Of a stretch of 41,237 nt of DNA, positions 8,201 through 16,052 are shown piece by piece (position 1 is the first letter of the stretch; every line of letters starts with the position of its first letter). The DNA comes from an uncultured Alphaproteobacteria bacterium (lineage in GTDB: Bacteria; Pseudomonadota; Alphaproteobacteria; Methylaequorales; Methylaequoraceae). Position numbers and translations under genes: made by a program. The notes below the pieces were generated by a model. The model did no database searches, was not told where the DNA came from, and saw nothing but the letters and a program-made list of their open reading frames with translations. The DNA is taken from NCBI GenBank assembly GCA_902526175.1, contig CABZJY010000012.1, positions 1 to 41,237 of the forward strand. Reading direction: 5' to 3'.

Positions 8201-10341
8201 GAACTACTTCCAGATGTAACTTTTAATGTATAAGCTGATGTTACGTTGCTAGCTGGCAATGTGCTGGCATGCTGTTGAGCACTAAAACTATTACTACCAT
8301 TTGCCATCAAACTAACTGTATGATTACCTGCTGTTGTTGAGCGATCTATTTCAATTCCTCGATATTGTTCTGAACCTGTACCATTTAGATAGTCCGCTCT
8401 ATACTCAGCTGAAATATTAAAACCATTTTCTTTTGTAAGGTATTTAGCAATTTCTGATGTAGAAAGAGTTGTTCCAGATAAATGTCTTCCCTCTCTTGTA
8501 AATATTTGAATATCACTTGCAGCAGTAACTGTAGGATTATTAATTACTCCATTAAGAGTAGTTCCTGTAGATAGTGTTGCTGAATTGAAAGTTAGATTAT
8601 TACTTGCAATTGTTAAAGATGAATCACCGCCAGATGCAAATAATCCTTTCGTTCTAAAATTATGCGAGCTTCCATTCACATCCAAACCATTATTAAGGGT
8701 CTGGGCTACTTCTTGAATTGAAGATAGTCCAGTAAGATCAACTGAAACCGTACTTGAATCAGATAGGGTCAATGTCATATTTGTCAAACTACTTATATCT
8801 GAAGAAGACAAACCAAATTTTGCAGTTGGTTGGGCTTTGTACGAACTTAAATTTACACTACTCGTTCCTTCCTGAATAATTGCAACACCTCCATCAGAAG
8901 AAAATTGAGTTGAAGTAACTGGGTGAAGACTGTTAGAAAAGACACTTTCAATATTTTCTAAAGTTGTATCATCTACTGAAGCTACTAAAGGTATTTCTTG
9001 AAGTTTTGCACTGCCCAAATTTTGTGTATCAGAGCTAATTAGTATTTTGGCAGCAGCAGCAATATCTTGAGGTCTAGTAAAAAGATATTGAATTCCTTTT
9101 GATTCATTTACTGGTTTTAAATTGAATTCGTCTCCATCCATTGCAGAGCCAAATATTGAAACTTTAAATCCAGGACCTTCAATTTGAGAGGTATTAGAAA
9201 TAATTGGTGAATCTAATGATGAAGAATTTAATGTCCATGAATTATTTGAACTATTATATTGTAGACTATAATTATCTCTTTTAAGTATTTCTGGATCATC
9301 AACAATTATTTCAGCTCCAACTGTTGTTCTATTTGTGGGGTTTGCAATGGCTTCAAGACTTGTTACCGAAAACATTTTTTTGCCAATATTACCTTCAAGA
9401 TTAAGTCCATTTTGATTAATTTGATTGAAATTCTTAGCAACAATTATTGCTAAGTTATCAATTTCATTTTGAGTATCGCCGACAAGCGCATAAGCATCTG
9501 CTAAACCACTAATTATTCCACCTTGTATTTGATTTGTTGCAACTTTTCCTAGACCAACAACGGGTTGTAATCTTTCACCCTGTTCTAAAACATCAATTTT
9601 ACTAATCTTATCTTTTTCGAGAACTATTGGTCCAGATCCTGTATTACCCAATCTTATTAGAGCATCACCTCTTGATCCGTAATTTACAGTTATTTGAGAT
9701 ATTTCAGATAATTGATCAATTAACAGGTCTCTTTGATCAAGTTTTGCATTTGAAGTTTGAGAGGTTAATCCAGAAGTTAATAAATCTTCATTTATACTTG
9801 ATAGTTGTGTTAACAATAAATTTACTGAAGTTACTGCATTATTTGCCTGGCTTTTCAGTCTACCTTTCAAGTTATCTATTCTATCAGAATAAAGATTGAA
9901 TTGACCAGCCATATCTTTACCTTGTTCATTTGCTACTATCCTTGGAGCTTGATCATCTGGTGCAGCAGCTACTTCCTGTAAAGCATTAAAAAAATTTGAT
10001 ATTGAAGAACTTAAATTTGAATCGCCTGGTAACAAAAGATTTTCCAGATCTCTTACTTCCTGTAAAAAAGTATCAGACTTTTGAAATAATGCGCTTGCTT
10101 GTCTTGATTTATCGAGTAAAAATTCGTCAAACGAACGTCTGATTTGTTCAACTCTTACACCTAAACCTGTTTGATCAGATATTTCAGTTACGCCACCACC
10201 CGCACCAGAAACTTCTGCTAATGAGGCATCTCTTTTTTTATACCCTTTGGTGTTTACATTTGCTATATTTTGTCCAGTAACAGCAAGTGACTGCCTGTAA
10301 GCTTGTAATCCACTTTTTCCGATGTCAAATAAACTTGGCAT
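5272..10341 (-). CDS. flgK: Giant hook-filament junction protein FlgK (HAP1)
   Basis: FlgK is the first hook-filament junction protein. The N-terminus is a clean FlgK (MPSLFDIGKSGLQAYRQSLA, then TGQNIANVNTKGYKKR), with the junction core running to about residue 330. The C-terminus is also canonical (DEEAAALIQFQQSYSANARI, then ARELFDSLIQVIRS, residues about 1580-1689). Between them about 1,250 residues are inserted, making 1,689 in all against 547 in E. coli. The insert holds an IFTREGRH motif (near residue 614), a segment like the middle of the flagellin (about 700-895), and a repeated HGF-TGD / GL-DG-YF / DTF module (about 1040-1375). It is rich in Ser, Thr, Asn and Gly and nearly free of Cys, as expected of a secreted surface protein. 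Its ATG overlaps the flgJ stop by one base (TAATG), so the two are translationally coupled. Confidence 0.93.
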   Translation of the reverse strand: MPSLFDIGKSGLQAYRQSLAVTGQNIANVNTKGYKKRDASLAEVSGAGGGVTEISDQTGLGVRVEQIRRSFDEFLLDKSRQASALFQKSDTFLQEVRDLENLLLPGDSNLSSSISNFFNALQEVAAAPDDQAPRIVANEQGKDMAGQFNLYSDRIDNLKGRLKSQANNAVTSVNLLLTQLSSINEDLLTSGLTSQTSNAKLDQRDLLIDQLSEISQITVNYGSRGDALIRLGNTGSGPIVLEKDKISKIDVLEQGERLQPVVGLGKVATNQIQGGIISGLADAYALVGDTQNEIDNLAIIVAKNFNQINQNGLNLEGNIGKKMFSVTSLEAIANPTNRTTVGAEIIVDDPEILKRDNYSLQYNSSNNSWTLNSSSLDSPIISNTSQIEGPGFKVSIFGSAMDGDEFNLKPVNESKGIQYLFTRPQDIAAAAKILISSDTQNLGSAKLQEIPLVASVDDTTLENIESVFSNSLHPVTSTQFSSDGGVAIIQEGTSSVNLSSYKAQPTAKFGLSSSDISSLTNMTLTLSDSSTVSVDLTGLSSIQEVAQTLNNGLDVNGSSHNFRTKGLFASGGDSSLTIASNNLTFNSATLSTGTTLNGVINNPTVTAASDIQIFTREGRHLSGTTLSTSEIAKYLTKENGFNISAEYRADYLNGTGSEQYRGIEIDRSTTAGNHTVSLMANGSNSFSAQQHASTLPASNVTSAYTLKVTSGSSSSSVNISVPVESSAGYVAGLINTQANNLGVEATALTRVKIPAPSSNGTISFSLKSKAGTNSTVSINASVLSDDLTNLATAINNFSGRTGVTAYLSNDKNHVIMENTEGDDIELTSFTAPANLTLSLLKSDFSSAATLTNMGSTNKAARFGGELQIESSGTITTSNDGGSTNISSSANAFKDGFFKITSSTTGETKTIKPVTLEGDISGSHPSGIDASSSVLSYGLTLPQTGTGTQFTTSFDASKLESVSADSVAKSLADGLRSSSPSVEIRGNSISSLPADDSSFQINHDGLTYTITMKNGEARISGGETDMVDAYFEDPNEITINTTGFNSTSTITSTEHGLETGDAITYNAAEKVKVDTTNFTSTVSITAESHGFTTGDPIVYKSGGNLPINGLTDGTTYFAIRVDADTFKLATTSSNASGGTAITITGGSGGSVEDTFASPITGLTDGETYFVVKTDDHNFKLAQTLALATNASPSTITIAGQTGGNALDTFDPGKRLYLSAGKTISASQFSFATDSVNDTNATAFGMLDSNIETTITGSSITTPAASDSTHFHLQLNEYANPIGVFVRANSKTINTSTVGGSSTTLTSAGHGFKTGDKILYTAAGTAMSGLSGGTSYFAKVVDANTFSLASTFENATADTPTLLSFGGGNGHASDTFATVYAQAYISDNLSAPATTIGISAEINQVSDTNAQISIIKEADKNSLIVDTITASDGTAAENFGFKTNLTRVNVLNDEIKITSISTDQTNSKAISVSANNMSSLVGNNLTINNLPPEDLIILSTGSGANKIAASYGEKIPVIDNSEFRFVIDSTNSSQVEIFEADTLHSIATRLIPTDGKFSAIDRSFEITGETKVEDIFHIQNNNEGVGDNRNILQMIALQESDVNGLNSGSFQDIFNTTLTEIGSTVRSAEMNASNNEASRDEAKALEDERSGVEMDEEAAALIQFQQSYSANARIIQTARELFDSLIQVIRS
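6222..7236 (-). repeat. Repeated protein module inside FlgK
   Basis: The coding strand contains three to four degenerate copies of one module: HG(F/L)xTGDxI-Y, a short spacer, GL(T/S)(D/G)GxxYF, a D-x-x-F-x-LA strand, a Gly-rich turn and DTF. HG-TGD elements lie near 7156-7190, 7061-7081 and 6396-6423. GL-DG-YF elements lie near 6995-7020, 6838-6870 and 6340-6366. The copies differ in length; the second lacks its HG-TGD half. These look like surface-exposed beta-rich repeats of the kind found in tail-fibre-like and adhesin-like proteins. The exact fold is not something I can see. Confidence 0.75.
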
Positions 10342-10652
10342 TAATCTTCCGTTCCTTTTACATGATTGCTAAATTGTCTAACAAGTGATTCAGCAATTCC
10401 AAAATTATGATTTTTAGCAAGTGATTTTGAATACTCCTGATCTAAAAGAGTTTGGTAAGTATCCTGAGCATCATTGTGAAATATTGATTCAGCAAGCTTT
10501 GCATTCCTTGCACTTTTTAACATTTGATGGACAAACAAAGATTCAAACTCTTGAGCAACTTGCTCAAGATTCTGTGTTCCTTCTAATTTCTTGTTACTAT
10601 CACCAAGTTCTATCTGTAATTTAAATTTTTCAAGATGATTTACACTGTCCAT
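10341..10652 (-). CDS. flgJ: Rod assembly protein FlgJ, rod-binding domain only
   Basis: 103 residues matching the N-terminal rod-binding domain of FlgJ: AQEFESLFVHQMLKSARNA (near residues 28-46), DTYQTLLDQEYSKSLAK, then GIAESLVRQF. FlgJ caps and helps assemble the rod in the periplasm. The C-terminal muramidase domain of gammaproteobacterial FlgJ is absent, as is usual in alphaproteobacteria, where a separate enzyme opens the cell wall. It sits between flgI (10-base gap) and flgK (stop and start overlap by one base) in the sigma-54 operon. Confidence 0.88.
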   Translation of the reverse strand: MDSVNHLEKFKLQIELGDSNKKLEGTQNLEQVAQEFESLFVHQMLKSARNAKLAESIFHNDAQDTYQTLLDQEYSKSLAKNHNFGIAESLVRQFSNHVKGTED

Positions 10653-10662
10653 TTTGGTTACC

Positions 10663-11790
10663 TTAAATAATAATTAATTCAGCCCTTAACGAACCCGCCT
10701 CTCTTAGTGCTTCGAGTATAGCAACCATATCCGTTGCTGTAGTTCCAGTTTCATTTAATGCATCCACAAGTGTTTGTAATTCAATACCTGGGTCAAAGAC
10801 AAACGCTCTAGCAGGTTGTTGATCAACTTCTATTTCTGTATCTGCTGCAGTAGCTGCAGCAGTACCAGCTACTGTAGCTGATGTACCTACAACTGTTCCA
10901 GTTCCTTCTGAAAGCAGTTTTGTATCTTCCTTTATTTTTACTGAAAGAGAACCATGAGCAACTGCTGCTGGAGAAATTCTCACATCTCCACCTATTACCA
11001 CTGTGCCTGTTCTAGAATTTACAACAACTTTTGCTTTAGGACGAACTGGTTCAAAAGCAATATTTTCTAACAAACCAATAAAAGAAACTTTTTGAGATGG
11101 ATCAGATGGTGTTCTTACTTTAATTGAAGTTGAATCTAAAGGTGTAGCAACTTCAGGTCCAAACGTTTCATTAATTGTTTCAGCAACTTTATTTGCTTGT
11201 GAAAAATCAGATTGATGAAGATTAAGAATAACATTACCTTTTTCAAGAAAATTTGATTCAACCAATTTTTCAACCGTTGCTCCTCCAGGAATTCTTCCTA
11301 CTGTTGGTGTACCTTGAATTGTACTTGAACCGTCTGCTCCTTCAACTCCTAATCCGCCCACTACCAAATTTCCTTGAGCAATTGCATAAACATCTCCATC
11401 AGCACCCTTTAAAGCTGTCATTAATAAGGTTCCACCCTTTAATGATTTTGCCTTTCCTATAGTTGAAACTGTGACATCTATTGTTTGCCCAGGTTTTGAA
11501 AATGGGGGTAAAGTAGCTGTAACCATAACTGTCGCAGAATTACTGCCGTCTATATCAGCAGTATTTGCAATTACCCCAAACTGAGAAATCATTGCTGCGA
11601 TACTTTGTTTTGTTAAGTTGACACTTCCATCACCTGTTTTAGCCAGCCCTATTACCAATCCATAACCTACAAGTTGATTTGTTCTTATTCCAGCTATTGT
11701 GACTAAATCCTTAATTCTGTCAGCAGACAACTCTTTAGCTGAAAAAACTAGTAATACAAGGTATATAAAAATTTTAAGTTTATTTTTCAT
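10663..11790 (-). CDS. flgI: Flagellar P-ring protein FlgI
   Basis: Forms the P-ring around the rod in the peptidoglycan layer. The protein has an N-terminal Sec signal ([20 protein letters not shown], cut probably after ELSA). The mature start is [21 protein letters not shown], followed by [13 protein letters not shown], which is diagnostic for FlgI. The C-terminal [18 protein letters not shown] and [14 protein letters not shown] also fit. With the ATG at 11790 it is 375 residues, the usual length. An upstream TTG at 11814 inside flgH would add eight residues before the signal peptide and is less likely. The start lies one base after the flgH stop, so translation is coupled. A short Ala/Thr-rich stretch ([20 protein letters not shown]) sits in the late part of the protein. 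Confidence 0.95.
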   Translation of the reverse strand: MKNKLKIFIYLVLLVFSAKELSADRIKDLVTIAGIRTNQLVGYGLVIGLAKTGDGSVNLTKQSIAAMISQFGVIANTADIDGSNSATVMVTATLPPFSKPGQTIDVTVSTIGKAKSLKGGTLLMTALKGADGDVYAIAQGNLVVGGLGVEGADGSSTIQGTPTVGRIPGGATVEKLVESNFLEKGNVILNLHQSDFSQANKVAETINETFGPEVATPLDSTSIKVRTPSDPSQKVSFIGLLENIAFEPVRPKAKVVVNSRTGTVVIGGDVRISPAAVAHGSLSVKIKEDTKLLSEGTGTVVGTSATVAGTAAATAADTEIEVDQQPARAFVFDPGIELQTLVDALNETGTTATDMVAILEALREAGSLRAELIII

Positions 11791-11791
11791 T

Positions 11792-12481
11792 TTAAAATGG
11801 CGAAATATAAGCAAAATATCTTCCCAACCAACCCCTAGTTACACTATCATTCATATCTCCAGTTCCTGTGTAGGATATTTGGGCATCTGCAACTTTTGTT
11901 GAAGATACAGTGTTTGACGATGAAATGTCTTCAGGTCTAATAACTCCAGCAACTCTAATAAACTCTGTCCCACTGTTATAAGATAGTTTTCTTTCACCTT
12001 TAACTTCTAAATTACCATTAGGAAACACTCTCACCACAGTTACTGATATTGTTCCAGTTAAAGTATTTGCTTGTGCAGCTGTGCCACTTCCAGTAAAACT
12101 TTGCGTTGTTCCTGCCTGTAGTCTATCTTCTTTGACACCCCCAGGGAATAAAAATTTACCAATTAGTGAACTTGGGCCAAAAAGAGCTTCAGGAAGATCA
12201 AAAACATAAGAGTCGCTCTTAGAAAGTGTTTCAGATCCTGAATTTGCAGCTGACATAGATTCTTCTAATGTTATAGTGATTATGTCGCCAACATTATTTG
12301 CTCTTCTGTCTGAAGCAAACAATCCGCCACCACCGTCATATACAGTACCATCTTTCGATTCCTTTCTTTCAATATTAGTATATTCAGGCTGAATACTTTT
12401 GAAATTTTCACCTATCTTATGTTCCATATATGTTGAACAACTGAATAAGAAGAATAATGATAAAGAAAAAATATATTTCAT
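11792..12481 (-). CDS. flgH: Flagellar L-ring lipoprotein FlgH
   Basis: Forms the outer-membrane L-ring. A lipoprotein signal is visible ([16 protein letters not shown]), with the lipidated cysteine at residue 15. The FlgH core follows: [72 protein letters not shown], then [13 protein letters not shown] at the end. It is 229 residues, the usual size. It starts 11 bases after flgG. In many alphaproteobacteria flgA, encoding the P-ring chaperone, lies between flgG and flgH; there is no room for it here. Confidence 0.95.
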   Translation of the reverse strand: MKYIFSLSLFFLFSCSTYMEHKIGENFKSIQPEYTNIERKESKDGTVYDGGGGLFASDRRANNVGDIITITLEESMSAANSGSETLSKSDSYVFDLPEALFGPSSLIGKFLFPGGVKEDRLQAGTTQSFTGSGTAAQANTLTGTISVTVVRVFPNGNLEVKGERKLSYNSGTEFIRVAGVIRPEDISSSNTVSSTKVADAQISYTGTGDMNDSVTRGWLGRYFAYISPF

Positions 12482-12492
12482 TTACCTAACTC

Positions 12493-13281
12493 CTAGAGAT
12501 TATTACTTACAAATCTAAGCATTTCATCTACTGATGTAATTGCTTTTGAATTTACTTCATATGCTCTTTGTGTTTCGATCATATCTACAAGTTCTTGAAT
12601 AACATTTACATTTGAACTCTCAAGTGAACCCTGAATAAGTTTTCCAAATCCAGCATTGAATGGGTTTTCTAATACTGGTGGACCGCTTGCTGTAGTTTCA
12701 ATATAAAAGTTTTCACCAATAGGTTGAAGACCAGTTCTATTTTGAAAATCAGCTAATTGGAGCTGTCCGACTTCCTGTGCATCAACCTGTTCAGGAATTT
12801 GAACGGATACAATTCCATCGGATGAAACATTTATTTTTGTTGCTTCAGCTGGAATCACTATTTCTGGCTGGAGTATAAATCCACTATTTGTAGTCAATGT
12901 ACCTTCATTATTTCTTGCGAATGCTCCGTTTCGAGTATAAACAATTTGTCCGTCAGGCAAAAGCACTTGGAAAAAACCGCCTCCATCTATTGCAAGATCT
13001 AAAGCATTATCTGTTGAGACGATGCTACCCTGTGAATGCAACTTGTTTGAGTTCACAATATTTACGCCAGTACCAACAGAAAAACCAGATGTAAGTTCAG
13101 TGTCAACAGATGTTTGGGCACCACTGCTTCGGATAACCTGATAAAGAAGTGATTCAAAATTTGCTCTATCTCTTTTGAAGCCATTAGTATTTACATTGGC
13201 TAAGTTATTGGAAATAATTTGCATCCTGACTTGTTGTGCATTTAACCCAGTTTTTGCTACGTGCATTGCGTTTGTACTCAT
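12493..13281 (-). CDS. flgG: Flagellar distal rod protein FlgG
   Basis: Main component of the distal rod. The N-terminal rod signature is clear (QIISNNLANVNTNGFKRDRA, near residues 22-41), with the FlgG-type continuation GFSVGTGVNIV, QGSIVSTDNALDLAIDGGGF and YTRNGAF. The C-terminus SSNVNVIQELVDMIETQRAY and SVDEMLRFVSNNL closes the D0 coiled coil. At 262 residues it matches the family (260 in E. coli). It is first in the operon flgG-flgH-flgI-flgJ-flgK. An AAAGG site precedes the ATG, and a strong sigma-54 promoter lies about 40 bases upstream. Confidence 0.96.
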   Translation of the reverse strand: MSTNAMHVAKTGLNAQQVRMQIISNNLANVNTNGFKRDRANFESLLYQVIRSSGAQTSVDTELTSGFSVGTGVNIVNSNKLHSQGSIVSTDNALDLAIDGGGFFQVLLPDGQIVYTRNGAFARNNEGTLTTNSGFILQPEIVIPAEATKINVSSDGIVSVQIPEQVDAQEVGQLQLADFQNRTGLQPIGENFYIETTASGPPVLENPFNAGFGKLIQGSLESSNVNVIQELVDMIETQRAYEVNSKAITSVDEMLRFVSNNL

Positions 13282-13319
13282 TTATAGACCTTTTTTTAAT
13301 TGTTTTTACAGTCAATCAG

Positions 13320-13335
13320 TGCAAACATTGTGCCA
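13320..13335 (-). promoter_or_regulatory. Sigma-54 promoter of the flgGHIJK operon
   Basis: A perfect RpoN consensus on the minus strand: TGGCAC (13330-13335), 5 bases, TTGCA (13320-13324). The predicted start near 13310 leaves a leader of about 28 bases before the flgG ATG. It is the strongest of the three sigma-54 elements in this window and places the rod, ring and junction genes in the intermediate class of the flagellar hierarchy. Confidence 0.92.
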
Positions 13336-13415
13336 CCATTTCTTTACATTTATTAAAAATCAATGTTAAAAATCCATAACTTGTATTGTTATTAATCAAA
13401 GACTAGACTGTTACA

Positions 13416-14312
13416 GTGAAACTCTCATTCATTTTCTTTATTTTCTTTAGTTTAATAATAAGTTTAAATTTTCCTTCAGTTTTTTTGTCCTTAAAGAATT
13501 CTATTCCTTTTTTGTTAGGACTTGTAATGTTAGGCATGGGTATGACAATAGATTTTTCAGATTTAAAAAAAATTATATTTCGTCCCAAAGCAATAATTTT
13601 AGGGGTCTTTTTGCAATTTTCTATAATGCCGTTATTAGCATTTATTCTTGCAGGTTTGTTTAATTTACAAGAGCAATTTATTTTAGGATTTATTATTTTA
13701 GGAAGTTGTCCTGGTGGTACAGCTTCAAATATTATTGCTTATTTAATGGATGCTGATGTAGCTTTATCTGTATCTTTGACAATATTATCTACAATTCTTG
13801 CATGTGTGCTAACTCCATTAATGATTTATTTTTATGGCAAAACTTATGTTGATGTTGACGTACAAGGTCTTATCAAAAGTACATTTTGGATAGTTATTTT
13901 TCCAATCATTGATGGAATAATTTTAAGAAAAATTTTAAAGAAAAAAATTAATAAAATATTAAAAATTTTACCTCGTATGGCTGAATTAATAGTAGCAACA
14001 ATTATCGGAATTATTGTTTCTTTAAATATTGAAAATTTAAGCCTAGTAGATTTTAATTTCTTATTAGTAATTATACTTCACAATTTAATTGGGTTTATTA
14101 TTGCTTTTTTAATTGCTAGGAAAATTTCTTTAAACTTAAAACAACAAAAAACTGTTGCAATTGAAGTTGCTATGCAAAATTCAGGTTTAGGTGTTACATT
14201 ATCAATGTTACATTTTAATAAACTAGTAGCTTTGCCCTCTGCTATATTTAGTCTGTGGCATAATATTTCAGCAATAATTTTAATTAATTTTTGGGGTGAC
14301 AACAAAAAGTAA
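13416..14312 (+). CDS. Bile acid:sodium symporter (BASS) family transporter
   Basis: An inner-membrane carrier of 298 residues with about nine to ten hydrophobic segments. Family motifs are visible: GLVMLGMGMTIDFSDL (near 35-50), GSCPGGTASNIIAYLMDADV (near 97-116), and EVAMQNSGLGVTLSML with ALPSAIFSLWHNISA in the last third, which includes the conserved Glu of the sodium site. Bacterial members such as PanS carry organic acids like ketopantoate, but the substrate here cannot be read from sequence. The start is GTG at 13416 with only a weak ribosome site. It diverges from the flagellar operon and lies 33 bases before a molbindin gene. The lysine- and isoleucine-rich composition reflects the A+T-rich genome. 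Confidence 0.88.
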   Translation: MKLSFIFFIFFSLIISLNFPSVFLSLKNSIPFLLGLVMLGMGMTIDFSDLKKIIFRPKAIILGVFLQFSIMPLLAFILAGLFNLQEQFILGFIILGSCPGGTASNIIAYLMDADVALSVSLTILSTILACVLTPLMIYFYGKTYVDVDVQGLIKSTFWIVIFPIIDGIILRKILKKKINKILKILPRMAELIVATIIGIIVSLNIENLSLVDFNFLLVIILHNLIGFIIAFLIARKISLNLKQQKTVAIEVAMQNSGLGVTLSMLHFNKLVALPSAIFSLWHNISAIILINFWGDNKK

Positions 14313-14345
14313 TTTAGGGTAATCTAAAATTTTAAAGGAGTGAAA

Positions 14346-14576
14346 ATGGAAATAAGTGCAAAAAATCAAATTAGAGGAAAAGTAAAAACTGTTATTCATG
14401 GACAAAGTTATTCACAAATTGCTATCGAGCAAACGGATGCCGACGGTATGGAGACTGGAAGTTTTATTCATGCTGCTATTCCCGTTGATATTGCAAAAAA
14501 AATGAAATTAGAAAATAATACTAAAGTTATAGCAATTTTTCCTGCAGCAACTGTTATTATTGCAAAAGAAAATTAA
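14346..14576 (+). CDS. mop: Molbindin, single TOBE/Mop-domain oxyanion-binding protein
   Basis: A 76-residue cytoplasmic protein made of one Mop-type TOBE domain. SAKNQIRGKVKTVIHG near the start matches the SARNxxKGxV signature, and the ending AIFPAATVIIAKEN matches the usual KA-x-VMIA end. Such proteins form small oligomers that bind and buffer molybdate or tungstate. The ATG at 14346 sits 5 bases after AAAGGAG; an overlapping GTG at 14340 lies inside that ribosome site and is less likely. It lies directly before tupBCA, which supports a role in storing the imported oxyanion. Confidence 0.88.
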   Translation: MEISAKNQIRGKVKTVIHGQSYSQIAIEQTDADGMETGSFIHAAIPVDIAKKMKLENNTKVIAIFPAATVIIAKEN

Positions 14577-14617
14577 AATATAATTAATTTTATTTAAAAA
14601 ACTGATAGTTCGTATTT

Positions 14618-15325
14618 TTGTCAGACTTTAGTGAAATATTAACAAATTCCATAAGACTTATTTTTAGTTTTAATACTGAACTATCTGATATAGTATTCCT
14701 TTCCCTGAAGGTTTCATTATCAGCATTACTAATTTCATGTTTGATTGGATTACCAATAGCAGCATATTCTAGTGTAAAGGCTTTTTTTGGGAAAAAATTT
14801 TTTATCTTATTAGTAAATTCTTTAATGGGATTGCCACCAGTTTTTGTTGGGTTAGTTCTTTACATTGTTTTCTCAAAATCCGGACCGCTTGGTTTTTTTG
14901 AAATACTGTATACTCCAACTGTTATGGTTTTAGCTCAAATAATTTTAATTCTCCCAATCATAATTTCCATAAGTTTTGAAACACTTGAGTCAATTTATTT
15001 TGAATATGAAGAAATGTTAAAATCACTTCGAGTTAGCTTTAGAGACTCAATTTTAATAATCTTGTGGGATGCAAGATATTGTTTACTTACAACTGTTTTA
15101 GCAGGTTTGGGCAGAGCTATGTCAGAAGTTGGTGCAATAATAATTGTTGGGGGTAATATAGCATATTATACTCGAGTAATGACAACTACAATTGCCTTAG
15201 AAACTTCAAAAGGCAACCTTGAATTAGCATTAGCTTTGGGTACTATATTAATTTTAATTTCAATTTCACTTAACTTTATTGTTTTTATGGTAAAACATTT
15301 TACAAAAAATCTTTCATATGATTAA
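14618..15325 (+). CDS. tupB: Tungstate ABC transporter permease TupB
   Basis: A 235-residue inner-membrane permease with about five to six hydrophobic segments and the binding-protein-dependent transport loop (EEMLKSLRVSFRDSILIILW, then GLGRAMSEVGAIIIVGGNI near 165-183). The GRAMSEVGAI pattern is typical of the TupB/WtpB/ModB group. With TupC and TupA it forms an importer. The best start is a TTG at 14618; no ATG lies near the expected N-terminus and the ribosome site is poor, so the start is uncertain by a few codons. It overlaps tupC by 8 bases. Confidence 0.87.
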   Translation: MSDFSEILTNSIRLIFSFNTELSDIVFLSLKVSLSALLISCLIGLPIAAYSSVKAFFGKKFFILLVNSLMGLPPVFVGLVLYIVFSKSGPLGFFEILYTPTVMVLAQIILILPIIISISFETLESIYFEYEEMLKSLRVSFRDSILIILWDARYCLLTTVLAGLGRAMSEVGAIIIVGGNIAYYTRVMTTTIALETSKGNLELALALGTILILISISLNFIVFMVKHFTKNLSYD

Positions 15326-16052
15326 TGATATATACAAGCCTTTTGACAATCAAAATAGTAATCCAGTTGAAATTACAGCGAATAATATTTCATTTAGATA
15401 TGGCAAAAAGGTAATAATTGACAGATTAAGCTTTAAGACAACAGAAAATAAAATTTCTTTTTTAATGGGTCCAAATGGTGCTGGAAAAACTTTATGTCTT
15501 AAAATTTTATCAGGAATACTAAAACCAGATAAAGGAAAAGTTATATTTAATAAAAGAGTTAGAATTGGTTATGTTCCACAAAAAGTTATTTTTTTAAGAA
15601 GAAGTATTTATGAAAATTTGGCATTCACAATGAAAGTATTTAAATTTCAGAAAAATGAAATAAAAAAAAGAATTTCAAACATTATCAAATTAACTGACTT
15701 TGAAAATAAGTTGAGTATGTCAGCAAGAAAACTATCCATTGGGAAACAACAGCTTTTAGCAATAATACGATCTTTGGTAATAAAACCAAATCTACTTCTT
15801 CTAGATGAACCATGCAGTAATTTAGATCCTCATTATACCTCTATAATTGAGGCAATAATAAAAAAAGCAAGCAGACAAGGGGTAAAGGTATTGTTTGTTA
15901 CCCATGATTTACTTCAAACAAAACGACTTGCCGATGAAATTATTTTCTTAAACAAAGGGAGGGTAGCCGATCATTCAGAGAAGGGGATTTTTTTTAAGAA
16001 CTCAAAGTCTAAATCTGTGAGAAACTATATAAGTGGAAAGTTACTTAAGTAA
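15318..16052 (+). CDS. tupC: Tungstate ABC transporter ATPase TupC
   Basis: A 244-residue ATP-binding subunit. The Walker A is GPNGAGKT (51-58), the Q-loop is GYVPQKV, the Walker B is LLLLDEP and the switch histidine is in VTHD. The ABC signature reads LSIGKQQ instead of LSGGQQ, an uncommon but tolerated change. There is no C-terminal TOBE domain, which makes sense of the separate molbindin gene upstream. It starts inside the end of tupB and its stop overlaps the tupA start (TAATG). The A-rich N-terminal extension of about 16 residues is unusual; a later start is possible. Confidence 0.9.
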   Translation: MINDIYKPFDNQNSNPVEITANNISFRYGKKVIIDRLSFKTTENKISFLMGPNGAGKTLCLKILSGILKPDKGKVIFNKRVRIGYVPQKVIFLRRSIYENLAFTMKVFKFQKNEIKKRISNIIKLTDFENKLSMSARKLSIGKQQLLAIIRSLVIKPNLLLLDEPCSNLDPHYTSIIEAIIKKASRQGVKVLFVTHDLLQTKRLADEIIFLNKGRVADHSEKGIFFKNSKSKSVRNYISGKLLK

